A program made the position numbers and the translations under genes. A stretch of 21,616 nt of DNA from a virus, in IMG/VR virus record IMGVR_UViG_3300036806_000262, positions 1 through 21,616 of that record; one strand, written 5' to 3'. The notes beneath the pieces were generated by a model. That model searched no databases, was not told the DNA's origin, and worked only from the letters and a program-made list of their open reading frames with translations. This document shows positions 7,079 through 14,474 of this stretch, one piece after another. Numbering within the stretch: position 1 is the stretch's first letter; the number at the start of each line of letters is the position of its first letter.

Positions 7079-9487
7079 TTACTGAAAGATTTGGAATCCA
7101 GTGAAATAAGTGTTCAAACTTCCATCGAGCGCGACCCCTGCATTGGAATAAGCTCTCACATCAACGGTATCGCCTGCGCTGAGAGGCACCGCCGCCGAGC
7201 CTGTTGAAGATCCGTGATTGATGGTCGCCGTGATTTGGAGTCCTCGCGCAATCTCCGACCCGTTCACAAAAAGCGACGCCACGAAGTCGGTACTGGACGC
7301 GGTGGAAGTCACGCCCCAGCTGAAGCTGTAGATTCCAGAAGATGGCGCAGTGAAATTGTAATTGGTCGTGTTGTCGAAGCCACCCATGTAATCAACGTCC
7401 TTCGCTCCGAACGAAATTTTGGCGAATGCGCTATTGCCAGCACTGATTGACGAATTGGCGTGGACCTTGAAATAGGGCGCATAATCTGGCCACGACCCTC
7501 TGTTCCCGGTCGCTCTCACTTTTGAAATCGAACCGCCGCCGGTCGCCGTTTGTTTGATCGTTCCGGATGAAAGCGAAGTGCTATCAATTCGGGTATTGTC
7601 TTTGACCGTCACGGTGCTGATCGTGTCAGTCGAATCCTGGCTAAAGATCGACATTTCGGCTTCGCAGCCCGAACTCGACGCATTGAAATGGTTTCCCATG
7701 ACCGTGAACGTCTTGTTCAATCCCACGGAATTGTAGGCCGTGTCGTTACTGCTCGCGCCGCTGTCGAAGCTGACCGGAGCGTCAAAACCGTCAAATCCAT
7801 TCGCTTCCAGGTAATTGTTCGAAAGTTCGACGTTTCCGCACCCGCTCAGTGAAACGGCCGCGAAGGTGCCTTGAAGATGCGAATTGGCGATGTTCAGACC
7901 GAACACATTGTTCATCGAAACGCCGGCAGTGAATCCGATCGACGTCACATTATTGAAATTAAAATTGCCAGCAGCCGTCGCTTCCGGACTGGAAGTGCTG
8001 GCTATGATTCCAACGGCGTTGGGCGCGCTCGTAGCGATGCCGGTATGAGTGCCGGACTGGCTTCCCGATGTGTTGATGGCCGAACCGCCAGAAGTAGCCG
8101 AAATCTGGAAGGTGTTCGTTGCCGCGTTTTTGACGAAATAAACTTTCCCGGCAGTGATTCCGGTCGGAAGCGCTCCCGTCGTCAAAAACCTAACCGGTTG
8201 ACCGTTCGCAAGGCCGTGCCCGGTCCAGGTCACTACTCCTGGCGAAGCAATCGTGATTGTGACTGTAGAATTAGTTCGTGAATCGCCGTCGAAGTTGGAA
8301 TTGCTTAACGAAACGTTTCTGCACCATGCGAGTTCAAGCGTGCTGTATTGATCAGGTCGACCGCCGCGCATGTTGATCAACGAAAGATTTACATGGTCGC
8401 CGACGTCATTGCTGACTCCAAAAATGTTGTTTGCTCCGGTAACGTCGGACACGTTGTAGTCAGTCAGTCCATGCAGATAAATTCCTTCCATTGTGCTGCC
8501 GACCGAACCACCGTCGAAATAGATGTGCCCCACGGAAACGCCGGTCACTGGATTAGTGCCTGCCCCACCGCGAGCTATTGCCAAACCCTTGTCGCCGAAA
8601 TTGGTGATTCTCCAGTGCGTGAATTGACCGCCGGTAACGCCGGCAACGTTATTGCTATCGAAATATCCGCCAGAGTTTTTCGGCCAATCAATCGTGATGT
8701 TGTCATAAACAGAACCGGTCCAATCACCGCTGTGGGTGATCGCGGTCTGCATTACGTCGTGGATGTAAACGTTCCTGACCGTCGTGTGCGGGTAATTGCT
8801 GTTAATAAAGCTCCCGGTCGCGGCTCCGCTCGATACGTGATCCCACCCTCCGTCACCTTCTAAGTCCTCAGCAGTTATCCAAGGTGCGGAGATTTGAATT
8901 TTTGATGTATCAGTCTGCATGGCCGAAATAATTTTATGTCCGTGGCCTTCAACCGTTACGAAAGAAGTCGAAAACGTCGTGCAACCGGACGCGGTTAGAT
9001 TCGAAAGAATTTCAATGGTATCGCCGGACTGAGCGACGGCGGCAGCGGCGCTTAAAGTTGCAAACGCGAGAGGCGTGCCGCGCAGTCCGCTGAGAGATCC
9101 AAAATCCGCTCCACGGTTTTGATCGACATAAATTTTCGCCCCTTTGTCGGAAACGCCGGACCAATCGATCAAGTCCCACCGCGATTTGTAGGTGACAGGC
9201 GGCGGGTTGGGCCCGCTACCGGTAAATAGCGATGCCGCAAACGCGCGTTCGTCCGAGCTCGCGGAACTTTGCAGCTGCGCGTAAACCAAATCCCACCGGT
9301 CCACATACGCGATCGTGTTTTTTACCGTGGTCCCGATCTCGAGGCAGCGTTGCGCGGTTAGCGCGCCGTAACCGGCCGTCACCAGGCCGTCGATCGTCGG
9401 TCCGTCTTTCGGGACGTAGGCGTTCGCGGTCAGTGCGAATGCGGCAAAGAGGAAAGCGCAAAGCGCCAAGCGAAATAAATTTCTCAT
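7079..9487 (-). CDS. Large secreted parallel beta-helix protein with C1q/TNF-like C-terminus (tailspike-like)
   Basis: 802 aa. Signal peptide at residues 1-23 (LALCAFLFAAFALTANA). A short helical domain precedes a right-handed parallel beta-helix from about residue 115 to 640, with ladder-like turns such as TVRNVYIHDV, NVSLSNSNFDGD and NVELSNNYLEANGFD. Near residues 410-485 is an inserted beta domain (VVTWTGHGLANGQPV, GALPTGITAGKVYFV, NTFQISATSGG) often seen in phage tail proteins. The last 130 residues (FTAPSSGIYSFSWGV ... LSAGDTVDVRAYSN ... YFTGFQIF) resemble a C1q-like trimerising jelly roll. Domain order is that of a tailspike, but the signal peptide implies export. Ribosome site TAGGGAGCGC lies just before the ATG. 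It could be a polysaccharide-binding or degrading surface protein; no catalytic residues are assignable. Confidence 0.78.
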   Translation of the reverse strand: MRNLFRLALCAFLFAAFALTANAYVPKDGPTIDGLVTAGYGALTAQRCLEIGTTVKNTIAYVDRWDLVYAQLQSSASSDERAFAASLFTGSGPNPPPVTYKSRWDLIDWSGVSDKGAKIYVDQNRGADFGSLSGLRGTPLAFATLSAAAAVAQSGDTIEILSNLTASGCTTFSTSFVTVEGHGHKIISAMQTDTSKIQISAPWITAEDLEGDGGWDHVSSGAATGSFINSNYPHTTVRNVYIHDVMQTAITHSGDWTGSVYDNITIDWPKNSGGYFDSNNVAGVTGGQFTHWRITNFGDKGLAIARGGAGTNPVTGVSVGHIYFDGGSVGSTMEGIYLHGLTDYNVSDVTGANNIFGVSNDVGDHVNLSLINMRGGRPDQYSTLELAWCRNVSLSNSNFDGDSRTNSTVTITIASPGVVTWTGHGLANGQPVRFLTTGALPTGITAGKVYFVKNAATNTFQISATSGGSAINTSGSQSGTHTGIATSAPNAVGIIASTSSPEATAAGNFNFNNVTSIGFTAGVSMNNVFGLNIANSHLQGTFAAVSLSGCGNVELSNNYLEANGFDGFDAPVSFDSGASSNDTAYNSVGLNKTFTVMGNHFNASSSGCEAEMSIFSQDSTDTISTVTVKDNTRIDSTSLSSGTIKQTATGGGSISKVRATGNRGSWPDYAPYFKVHANSSISAGNSAFAKISFGAKDVDYMGGFDNTTNYNFTAPSSGIYSFSWGVTSTASSTDFVASLFVNGSEIARGLQITATINHGSSTGSAAVPLSAGDTVDVRAYSNAGVALDGSLNTYFTGFQIFQ

Positions 9488-9494
9488 GCGCTCC

Positions 9495-10121
9495 CTAAAC
9501 CGGAGATCCTGTAATGCCCTTCACGTCGTCCACGTCGCACAGCAGATACGGGAACACGGTGATGTTGTGCCGGCTCAATGCACGACTGATCGGCTGCCGG
9601 AAATTGTCCCAGGTCGGTTGCCCGAAATAGCCGTCCGGATTTTCGATGATCTGACAGCCGGCGCTGAATCGTCCAGTGTCCTTGCTGGCGCCCCCGGAAT
9701 GAATGAAGATCCCGAAATCGCCGGACTCTTCATGATGAACGGTGCCGTCGTGATTCAATCGATTGATGTGAACCGTCTCGGCCTGGCGGAATGCTTTATA
9801 TTTTCCATGCAGCTCGGCCTCGCAGAAAAGATGAATGCCTTCCTTAAGCTGTGCCGCGTATTCAACGGTGTGGATCGGAGTCTTTACCAGGGTCCAACTC
9901 GGATCCGTCGACGCGGTCCACTGATCGACCTTCCCGTCGATGTAACGCAAAATAATGTCGTCGTAAGCCGCCGTTCGGTTTTGGGCGACGCTCGACTCGA
10001 GCGCGGCCCGGATTCCGATTAGGAAAACGTTGCCGACTCCGCCCTTGTTAAAGTTCGGTCGCCGCAGCGGAATCATTTTCTCCCACAACGTGCCGAGATT
10101 TAGCTTGGTAAAATCTCTCAC
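9495..10121 (-). CDS. L,D-transpeptidase-like (YkuD-type motif) cell-wall enzyme
   Basis: 208 aa. The key stretch at about residues 137-155, IFIHSGG-ASKDTGRF-SAGCQII, contains the His and the S-x-G-C nucleophile spacing of the YkuD L,D-transpeptidase/carboxypeptidase fold. TVHINRLNHDGTVHHEESG just before it fits a substrate strand. It has no signal peptide, so as a lysis enzyme it would need a holin. It sits in the region where Mu-like phages keep lysis genes, and no other endolysin is visible, so an endolysin role is a reasonable inference; a structural or virion-associated murein enzyme is the alternative. GTG start at 10121 overlaps the stop of the upstream 56-aa gene (GTGA). Confidence 0.7.
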   Translation of the reverse strand: MRDFTKLNLGTLWEKMIPLRRPNFNKGGVGNVFLIGIRAALESSVAQNRTAAYDDIILRYIDGKVDQWTASTDPSWTLVKTPIHTVEYAAQLKEGIHLFCEAELHGKYKAFRQAETVHINRLNHDGTVHHEESGDFGIFIHSGGASKDTGRFSAGCQIIENPDGYFGQPTWDNFRQPISRALSRHNITVFPYLLCDVDDVKGITGSPV

Positions 10122-10288
10122 TTAACGACCCTCCCGGTTTCTTCATCGACCAGTGGCACGTCGCGCCATTCGCTGTGTTGCGTGTGGTCCGCCCGCCATC
10201 CGGTAAATTTTTGCTGCAAGACTTTCCGGGTCGGTCCGCCAGGTTGCTCGAAGCGCAAAACGAAACGAATCTCTGGAGTCGCAGTCAT
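10118..10288 (-). CDS. Small hypothetical protein, 56 aa
   Basis: Too short for routine gene calling but firmly placed: its ATG (10288-10286) overlaps the stop of the upstream gene (TAATG) and its stop overlaps the GTG start of the L,D-transpeptidase-like gene (GTGA). The product begins MTATPEIRFVLRFEQPGGP and continues with KFTGWRADHTQHSEWRDVPLVDEE, a beta-rich, Trp-containing pattern. I do not recognise a family. Coupling on both sides suggests a stoichiometric partner in the lysis or wall-modifying module. Confidence 0.65.
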   Translation of the reverse strand: MTATPEIRFVLRFEQPGGPTRKVLQQKFTGWRADHTQHSEWRDVPLVDEETGRVVK

Positions 10289-10926
10289 TAAACGTTCAGC
10301 ACTGATAAGCGAGCCGATGTAGGGCGAGCGTGGGTGAGTGTTGGCGCAGAGCTATTCTTCGCCACTCCCAGCTCCGTGCTCCATGCTCCGCGCTCTTCCA
10401 CCGGCCAAGCCGGCCAAAACCCGGACGGTGTGAGTCCTAACCAATGCAGCTCGAAGTGATAAATCGCGCTGGCTTGGGGAATTGAAATCTCCTGGAAGAT
10501 CCGGCTCGGCCGACCGTTCACATAAATAATTAGCTGTTGCCAGGTGCGCAGCGCGGCGCCGGGCCGTTGCGGATCGCAGTCGTGAAAGATTCCCGGCGGA
10601 TCAGTATAATAATGAACCACGCAGGTTGAGCGGTCCGCTTTCCCGAGCTCGCCCGTTTCGTTGTCGCGGTATGCCACCTGGTTGCCGGCTGCCGGATTAT
10701 CGACCGTGCATCCGAGGAAGAAAATCAGAACGGCGCCGACGATGCCGGCGAGGAAGAAAGCCAGAGAGATCCATTCACGCGATTTAGTTTTCGACCCGTA
10801 ACCTGTCTCGAAATTTTGAGTCATGTCGACAATGGCCACTCCGGCGGCAACTGCGAGACCAGCCAGGAACGACGCGATCGCGATTCCAATTTTCCAGCCG
10901 AGAGCTAATGCGATGACAGGACTCAT
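10288..10926 (-). CDS. Membrane protein, two transmembrane segments, unknown function
   Basis: 212 aa. Two hydrophobic segments (about residues 10-33, and 50-71 FFLAGIVGAVLIFFLGCTV) precede a soluble domain of about 110 residues with Cys, Tyr and Trp (STCVVHYYTDPPGIFHDCDP, IYHFELHWLGLTPSGFWPAWP). The two Cys in the soluble part could pair if it faces the periplasm. The last 30 or so residues look non-native: they are encoded by a period-7 repeat (10371-10395) and neighbouring repetitive sequence. The gene lies between two small proteins and the wall enzyme, consistent with a lysis role, possibly holin-like or spanin-like; no family assignment. Confidence 0.6.
   Translation of the reverse strand: MSPVIALALGWKIGIAIASFLAGLAVAAGVAIVDMTQNFETGYGSKTKSREWISLAFFLAGIVGAVLIFFLGCTVDNPAAGNQVAYRDNETGELGKADRSTCVVHYYTDPPGIFHDCDPQRPGAALRTWQQLIIYVNGRPSRIFQEISIPQASAIYHFELHWLGLTPSGFWPAWPVEERGAWSTELGVAKNSSAPTLTHARPTSARLSVLNV
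10371..10395. repeat. Period-7 micro-repeat at a gene 3' end
   Basis: GCTCCGT, GCTCCAT, GCTCCGC and a partial GCTC follow each other without gap (read on plus). It encodes part of the tail of the 10288-10926 membrane protein on the minus strand, and belongs to the wider set of 7-9 bp micro-repeats in the window. Confidence 0.8.
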
Positions 10927-10928
10927 TT

Positions 10929-11126
10929 TTAGAAATCGACGCGCGCCTTAAGCTCGAAGTCCGTGACGGACTTTCCGGTCCGGATAATTTTTTCGCGGGA
11001 AACGCTAGGCCGCACGCTCATCAACAATCGCTGCCAAAACCCGCGCTTATCATCGCCGGCCGCGTTGTCGCGATCGGGATCGCGATCGAGCGGAGTTACC
11101 GGTCCAGGATTGAGCGGATCGTTCAT
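10929..11126 (-). CDS. Small hypothetical protein, 65 aa
   Basis: The product begins MNDPLNPGPVTPLDRDPDRD, a Pro/Asp-rich disordered start, and continues with a basic amphipathic stretch (GFWQRLLMSVRPSVSREK) and FELKARVDF at the end. No membrane span. Its ATG overlaps the stop of the upstream 68-aa gene (ATGA) and it ends 2 bp before the next ATG, so it is part of a tight operon. Family not recognised. Confidence 0.55.
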   Translation of the reverse strand: MNDPLNPGPVTPLDRDPDRDNAAGDDKRGFWQRLLMSVRPSVSREKIIRTGKSVTDFELKARVDF

Positions 11127-11329
11127 GAGGACTGGACCGGCACGGCCATCGACGCTCCTGCCCGCGCAAACTTAATGGTTGAAACGGTCACGATTTGAGC
11201 GCCGTCCAATCGATCGAGAAAACGTTGGAGGATCTGCTCTTCGCTATCTTCGAATTGCTCGATGATAGGCTTCACCACTTCCGCGATTTCAGGCGGAAGT
11301 TTTTGAAGCGCGAGCGGATCCCATTTCAT
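11123..11329 (-). CDS. Small hypothetical protein, 68 aa
   Basis: The N-terminal half is helical and acidic (LQKLPPEIAEVVKPIIEQFED) with a second amphipathic helix (SEEQILQRFLDRLDG); the C-terminal part (QIVTVSTIKFARAGAS) is beta-like. No signal peptide or membrane segment. It is coupled by ATGA overlap to the 65-aa gene. Its upstream gap of 48 bp holds a GTCAC repeat. Family not recognised; operon position between holin-like fusion and membrane protein suggests an accessory lysis or structural protein. Confidence 0.55.
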   Translation of the reverse strand: MKWDPLALQKLPPEIAEVVKPIIEQFEDSEEQILQRFLDRLDGAQIVTVSTIKFARAGASMAVPVQSS

Positions 11330-11349
11330 TCGCTAGAGGTTGCTTCGAC

Positions 11350-11373
11350 CGGTCACTTGTCACCGGTCACTAC
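11350..11373. repeat. CCGGTCACT direct repeat in a gene gap
   Basis: CCGGTCACT occurs twice, separated by TGTCA (ACCGGTCACT TGTCACCGGTCACT). It lies in the 48-bp gap between the 292-aa fusion gene and the 68-aa gene and resembles the other short-period repeats at gene ends. Confidence 0.7.
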
Positions 11374-11377
11374 TTTT

Positions 11378-12256
11378 TCAGTTGCCGGTCTTGCTTAGAT
11401 TTCCGAAGTGGTAATTTCCCCAGGCGCCGGCGTGGACGATCAGAATCTTCCCGTACTGCGACCAGTATTCGCCTTCGCCAAAAACGCCGAACGTGAAACG
11501 ATGGTCGCCTGGACTTTGCCAGAGCGGTATGTAAGCGCCGGCGCCGAGAATCGCCCCGACCGATTGATCTTTCGAACCGGCTCCGGAGATCGGAGAATTG
11601 ACGCCGGCCGTAGCGAAAACCGTCGGCTGAAATTTTGCCGATATTTTTAATTGATACTTCGCATTGGCCGTTGCAGATGCCGCGTACCAATTTCCGGCCA
11701 GTGCATCGAGACGCAGGCCCATGAAAAAGTAATCTCCAAACGGATAGCCTGCGGCGATTCCGTAGCCCCACGCGCCGTCCACTTTGTAAGATGGATAAAC
11801 TCCGAGAGTCAGAGACCCCGCCGCGATCATGGAGTTCGCGAATTGCTGAATCGTGTCCTCGTTGATAACCACCGGCGTCGGCGCCGGCTGCACGACGTCT
11901 TTAACATCTTTCGTGTCCGGAGCGGTCTGCGCGAACGGTGTTGGAACCGGAGCCGCATCCTGCCCATTCGCCGAGGGCGAAAATGAGAGCACCATCATGG
12001 TGCCGATCGCGATCGCGGAAAGCGTGGAAACTTTTTGGGCCGCGGCTGTGCCGGAAATTGTCCGGGTCGCCCTGATCCGCCCGTAAATCGCAATCACTCC
12101 TCCGGCGAACGAGAGGACCGCTTCCCAATTATTGACCAGGCTCGGAAGCAGGTCCGAGATATCGATATTTTTCGCTTTCAACGCTCCGGCGACAATCGCG
12201 GCCAGGCCGCCCCAGATGGTCGAGCTCGCGAAGAACGATTTGCTTGTGGTGATCAT
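11378..12256 (-). CDS. Holin-like N-terminus fused to an outer-membrane beta-barrel-like domain
   Basis: 292 aa in one uninterrupted frame. Residues 1-70 look like a small phage holin: SSTIWGGLAAIVAGALKA, an amphipathic loop with NWEAVLSFAGGVIAIYGRIRATR, matching the two-helix holins found beside terminases. About residues 77-98 form a second signal-like segment (LSAIAIGTMMVLSFSPSANG), followed by a Pro-rich linker (APVPTPFAQTAPD). From about 140 to the end alternate aromatic and polar strands (YPSYKVDGAWGYGIAAGYPFG, FFMGLRLDALAGNWYAA, YHFGNL at the C-terminus) as in eight-strand outer-membrane barrels. The combination could tie inner- and outer-membrane disruption in one protein, or be a chance gene fusion processed at the internal signal. 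No single known family covers it. Confidence 0.62.
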   Translation of the reverse strand: MITTSKSFFASSTIWGGLAAIVAGALKAKNIDISDLLPSLVNNWEAVLSFAGGVIAIYGRIRATRTISGTAAAQKVSTLSAIAIGTMMVLSFSPSANGQDAAPVPTPFAQTAPDTKDVKDVVQPAPTPVVINEDTIQQFANSMIAAGSLTLGVYPSYKVDGAWGYGIAAGYPFGDYFFMGLRLDALAGNWYAASATANAKYQLKISAKFQPTVFATAGVNSPISGAGSKDQSVGAILGAGAYIPLWQSPGDHRFTFGVFGEGEYWSQYGKILIVHAGAWGNYHFGNLSKTGN

Positions 12257-12259
12257 AAG

Positions 12260-12298
12260 TTTCAGCTTTCAGGGTTTCCGCATTTCAACTTTTCGATT
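12260..12298. repeat. Period-8 TTTC micro-repeat in a gene gap
   Basis: TTTCAGC, TTTCAGGG, TTTCCGCA, TTTCAACT and TTTCGATT run head to tail. They occupy the 41-bp gap between the winged-helix-like gene and the holin-barrel fusion, directly upstream of the latter's start on the minus strand, where no ribosome site is evident. Confidence 0.75.
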
Positions 12299-12576
12299 CA
12301 CGAGCGCTGCGGATTTCGCTCGTGAAACAACACTCCTTCTGCGGTCGCTTTGTAGTAACGGGTGGATCCCTGCGGATCCGGAGTCTCGGAAACGCGACCG
12401 GCGCCGACCTGGAATTGCAGGGCGGACTCGATCTCCGAGATTGAAAACTTTTTCTTTTTGAGCGCGGTTTGAATTGCAGCTGCGCTGAAAGCCAGCACGC
12501 TGCGATTCACCAAATATTCGAGCACGAGCCGGCGCGATTCCTCGCGGCGCCGTTGCTTGATCTCTCCCGTTTTCAT
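12298..12576 (-). CDS. Small winged-helix-like protein
   Basis: 92 aa. Helices REESRRLVLEYLVNRSVLAFS, AAAIQTALKKKKFSISEIESALQFQVGAG, and a hairpin RVSETPDPQGSTRYYKATAEGV make a plausible winged-helix fold: a helix-turn-helix followed by a beta wing ending in YYKATAEG, as in DNA-binding proteins of the MarR/ArsR-like size. Small winged-helix proteins just ahead of the terminase genes occur in other Mu-like phages. Start ATG overlaps the stop of the coiled-coil gene (TAATG), with AAGGGA upstream. The Lys run may contact DNA. Target unknown; a late-gene regulator is one option. Confidence 0.6.
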   Translation of the reverse strand: MKTGEIKQRRREESRRLVLEYLVNRSVLAFSAAAIQTALKKKKFSISEIESALQFQVGAGRVSETPDPQGSTRYYKATAEGVLFHERNPQRS

Positions 12577-13049
12577 TAGTGAGATCCCTTCCGGCCGGTC
12601 GGGCCATCGAGCTTGCCCTCGAGTTTGCCCATGGTGCGCATCACTTCATTAGAGAGCGTCTGCATCGTCCCGCGTACCGCCCCGAGCTCGCCGTGCAGCT
12701 GTCCGAACTGGTTGGAGTTCGTTTGTTTGTTGTCCGAAATTTTATCCGATAGGACCCGCTCGAGCTCGTTGCATTTATCGCCGATCAGCTCGCGCGATTC
12801 TTTTTGATCGTCCTCCCGGCGCCGATCGAGCGCCTGAATCTCCTCGCGCCAGCGCTGCGCGGTGGTGTCGAGATCCTTTTTTGTGGCGTAAACGTCGTAG
12901 GCCGGAGGTTTTTGGCGGGTCAGGTTCCAGATAGAGACCACGTAGTAAAGCGTCGCCACTGCAGCCAGCACCGAGGCGGGAATAACCAGCCCCGGTGGTA
13001 CAATCGACGAAGTCGCCTGGGCAAGAAACGGGCTAACGAGCGCGAACAT
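12576..13049 (-). CDS. Membrane-anchored coiled-coil protein (DUF2730/Mu gp26-like architecture)
   Basis: 157 aa. A hydrophobic segment at about residues 19-43 (LVIPASVLAAVATLYYVVSIW) anchors the protein; the rest is a long charged coiled coil (TTAQRWREEIQALDRRREDDQKE, ELERVLSDKISDNKQ, LSNEVMRTMGKLEGKLD). Proteins of this length and layout precede the DUF3486 small terminase in Mu-like phages (DUF2730) and are also typical of inner-membrane spanins. The sequence alone cannot separate the two. It is the first gene after the 109-bp gap following the repressor operon, so a lysis or late promoter may lie at 13050-13158, though I see no strong consensus there. Confidence 0.6.
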   Translation of the reverse strand: MFALVSPFLAQATSSIVPPGLVIPASVLAAVATLYYVVSIWNLTRQKPPAYDVYATKKDLDTTAQRWREEIQALDRRREDDQKESRELIGDKCNELERVLSDKISDNKQTNSNQFGQLHGELGAVRGTMQTLSNEVMRTMGKLEGKLDGPTGRKGSH

Positions 13050-13158
13050 TGGCGCCCGGAGTGTAATTACCGAGGGAAAAACCGACTAATCAGACTGGCA
13101 AGAAGTGTAGAGAAAAGAATCTCCCGCGAATCATGCTAAAAAACGCGAATCTCTGACC

Positions 13159-13554
13159 TCAACTTCCGGTATAGATCGATTCGCCTTTTGGAACGAGCCA
13201 GCGTCGCGTCGTCAAGATCAGTGTCAGATGATCGTCGGTCATAACGGCCCAGCGCGGATTTTTATCGGCTGCTGGTCCGGCCGCGTTATCACGTGTGAGT
13301 TTTTCGATCTCCCACGGCTTCATTTCTTCTCGATCGGTGCGCGACCAGACTTCCATCACGCAGACGCGCTGGCCCTGGACGTCCTCGAACATCGCCATAA
13401 CTCGGAACGGACCGCGCCGAAACCACGAGTAGCACCACGATTTTTTTATCGGCTGTCCGAGTTGCTGATTGATCGCCGGCTCCAGGTCGCCGACTCGGGC
13501 AAAAGCTGAAGTTGCACCGCAGAGAACACAGAGCGCACAGAGGAAAATTTTCAT
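13159..13554 (-). CDS. Small secreted protein linked with the repressor
   Basis: 131 aa. The signal peptide MKIFLCALCVLCGATSAFA has an unusual Cys-rich core that is produced by a 9-bp repeat (13516-13542). The mature part opens RVGDLEPAINQQLGQPIKKSW, matching in outline the RIGETEEQCVKRYGEPV opening of its upstream neighbour, so the two are probably paralogues of one secreted family (about 110-120 residue mature domain). FRVMAMFEDVQGQRVCVMEVWS fits a beta core. No catalytic motif. It is the third gene of the repressor operon, 4 bp after the previous one, and so could be expressed in the lysogen. Confidence 0.65.
   Translation of the reverse strand: MKIFLCALCVLCGATSAFARVGDLEPAINQQLGQPIKKSWCYSWFRRGPFRVMAMFEDVQGQRVCVMEVWSRTDREEMKPWEIEKLTRDNAAGPAADKNPRWAVMTDDHLTLILTTRRWLVPKGESIYTGS
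13516..13542. repeat. Period-9 micro-repeat encoding a signal-peptide core
   Basis: ACCGCAGAG, AACACAGAG and CGCACAGAG (plus-strand reading) follow one another. On the minus strand CTCTGTGCG-type units encode Leu-Cys-Ala/Val steps, giving the hydrophobic core LCALCVLCG of the 131-aa secreted protein. Confidence 0.8.
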
Positions 13555-13558
13555 TGAT

Positions 13559-13993
13559 TCAAAAATTACTCATTCCGTTTCTGGCCGCGATAAAGGTCGA
13601 CGATTCGATCATTAAAGTATCGCCAGCGGCCACGATCGCTCTGGCTCGGCGATCCGATCGACTATACTCCTGGATCTGATCGATTCCGCGCTCCGGCATC
13701 CAAGTCGCATTTCCCGAGTTTGAGCCGAGAAGTATCGAAAGCTCCTCATTGGAAAATTTACCGCGGTCGATCTTGGAGATAAGCAAACATTCCGCCTTTC
13801 CGGAAATAAAGTAAGCCTTGATCTGAAAGGCTCCCGTCTTAAAGACAACGACGTCGCCCGGCGTTTTGTCTTCCCGTAAGCGCTCAACAGGTTCTCCATA
13901 TCTCTTAACGCACTGTTCTTCGGTCTCTCCGATGCGAGCTCCGGCCGTGGAAGCGAAAATAATTGTGGCACAAATAATCAGAGCGACTTTCAT
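13559..13993 (-). CDS. Small secreted protein translationally coupled to the repressor
   Basis: 144 aa. Signal peptide MKVALIICATIIFASTAGA, then RIGETEEQCVKRYGEPVER, an opening I associate with small exported proteins of Verrucomicrobia-type genomes (R-x-G-E-T-E...Y-G-x-P). The mature domain alternates beta strands (DVVVFKTGAFQIKAYFISG, ECLLISKID) with a helix (FSNEELSILLGSN) and a WMPE segment. The ATG at 13993 overlaps the repressor stop (ATGA) and has the good ribosome site AGGAGGAAC. Coupling to the repressor implies expression during lysogeny; superinfection exclusion or host surface change are possible roles but unproven. Confidence 0.7.
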   Translation of the reverse strand: MKVALIICATIIFASTAGARIGETEEQCVKRYGEPVERLREDKTPGDVVVFKTGAFQIKAYFISGKAECLLISKIDRGKFSNEELSILLGSNSGNATWMPERGIDQIQEYSRSDRRARAIVAAGDTLMIESSTFIAARNGMSNF

Positions 13994-14466
13994 TTCTGTT
14001 CCTCCTGCTTTGGTTTTGATCTGTTATTTAGCTCGAGAGAGAGCGCCGCGATAATTTCCGCGTGCGCGCCGCGCATGTATTCCGGTCCCGACTCTGCCTG
14101 TTGGGTATGCTCTTTGATCAGAGTGATCAGCTCCTCGGAGCTCATCTTTTTGGCGGCTTCCGCCGGACCGCCGCGAAGGATTCGAAGCACCTCGGCTTCC
14201 GCCGGCGACACTCCATAATTTCCCGATTGTTCGCGCACAACATGATCTGGGCCGTCCCCTTCTCCGGTCAGCAACCATTGTGCGCTGACGCTCAACGCTC
14301 GCGCAATTTCTTCAATTCGATCCGATCCCGGCGGTGATCCTGCGAGCCAGCGGCCAACAGTAGTGTGAGCTACCTTGAGCTTCTCTCCCAGGGAAAGCGC
14401 GGAATCTCCGCGCACTTTCATGGCGAGGTCCAACCGGTCCTTAAAAGATTTAGCGTTTGCGCTCAA
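13990..14466 (-). CDS. Prophage repressor, cI/Mu c-type helix-turn-helix protein
   Basis: Keeps the rightward early promoter silent during lysogeny. I use the TTG at 14466 (158 aa): residues about 6-70 form an HTH_3-type domain (FKDRLDLAMKVRGDSALSLGEKLKVAHTTVGRWLAG), with recognition helix around HTTVGRWL, followed by RIEEIARALSVSAQWLLTGEG, the usual end of this domain. A leftward TATATG -10 box is about 30 bases upstream and AAGG lies 12 bases before the TTG. The longer open frame up to 14754 runs back through the early promoter and Ner gene and is not credible. The C-terminal 80 residues are helical (AEVLRILRGG, EELITLIKEH) with no S24 peptidase motif, so RecA-triggered self-cleavage is not expected. 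Confidence 0.82.
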   Translation of the reverse strand: MSANAKSFKDRLDLAMKVRGDSALSLGEKLKVAHTTVGRWLAGSPPGSDRIEEIARALSVSAQWLLTGEGDGPDHVVREQSGNYGVSPAEAEVLRILRGGPAEAAKKMSSEELITLIKEHTQQAESGPEYMRGAHAEIIAALSLELNNRSKPKQEEQK

Positions 14467-14474
14467 TTTCTTTG

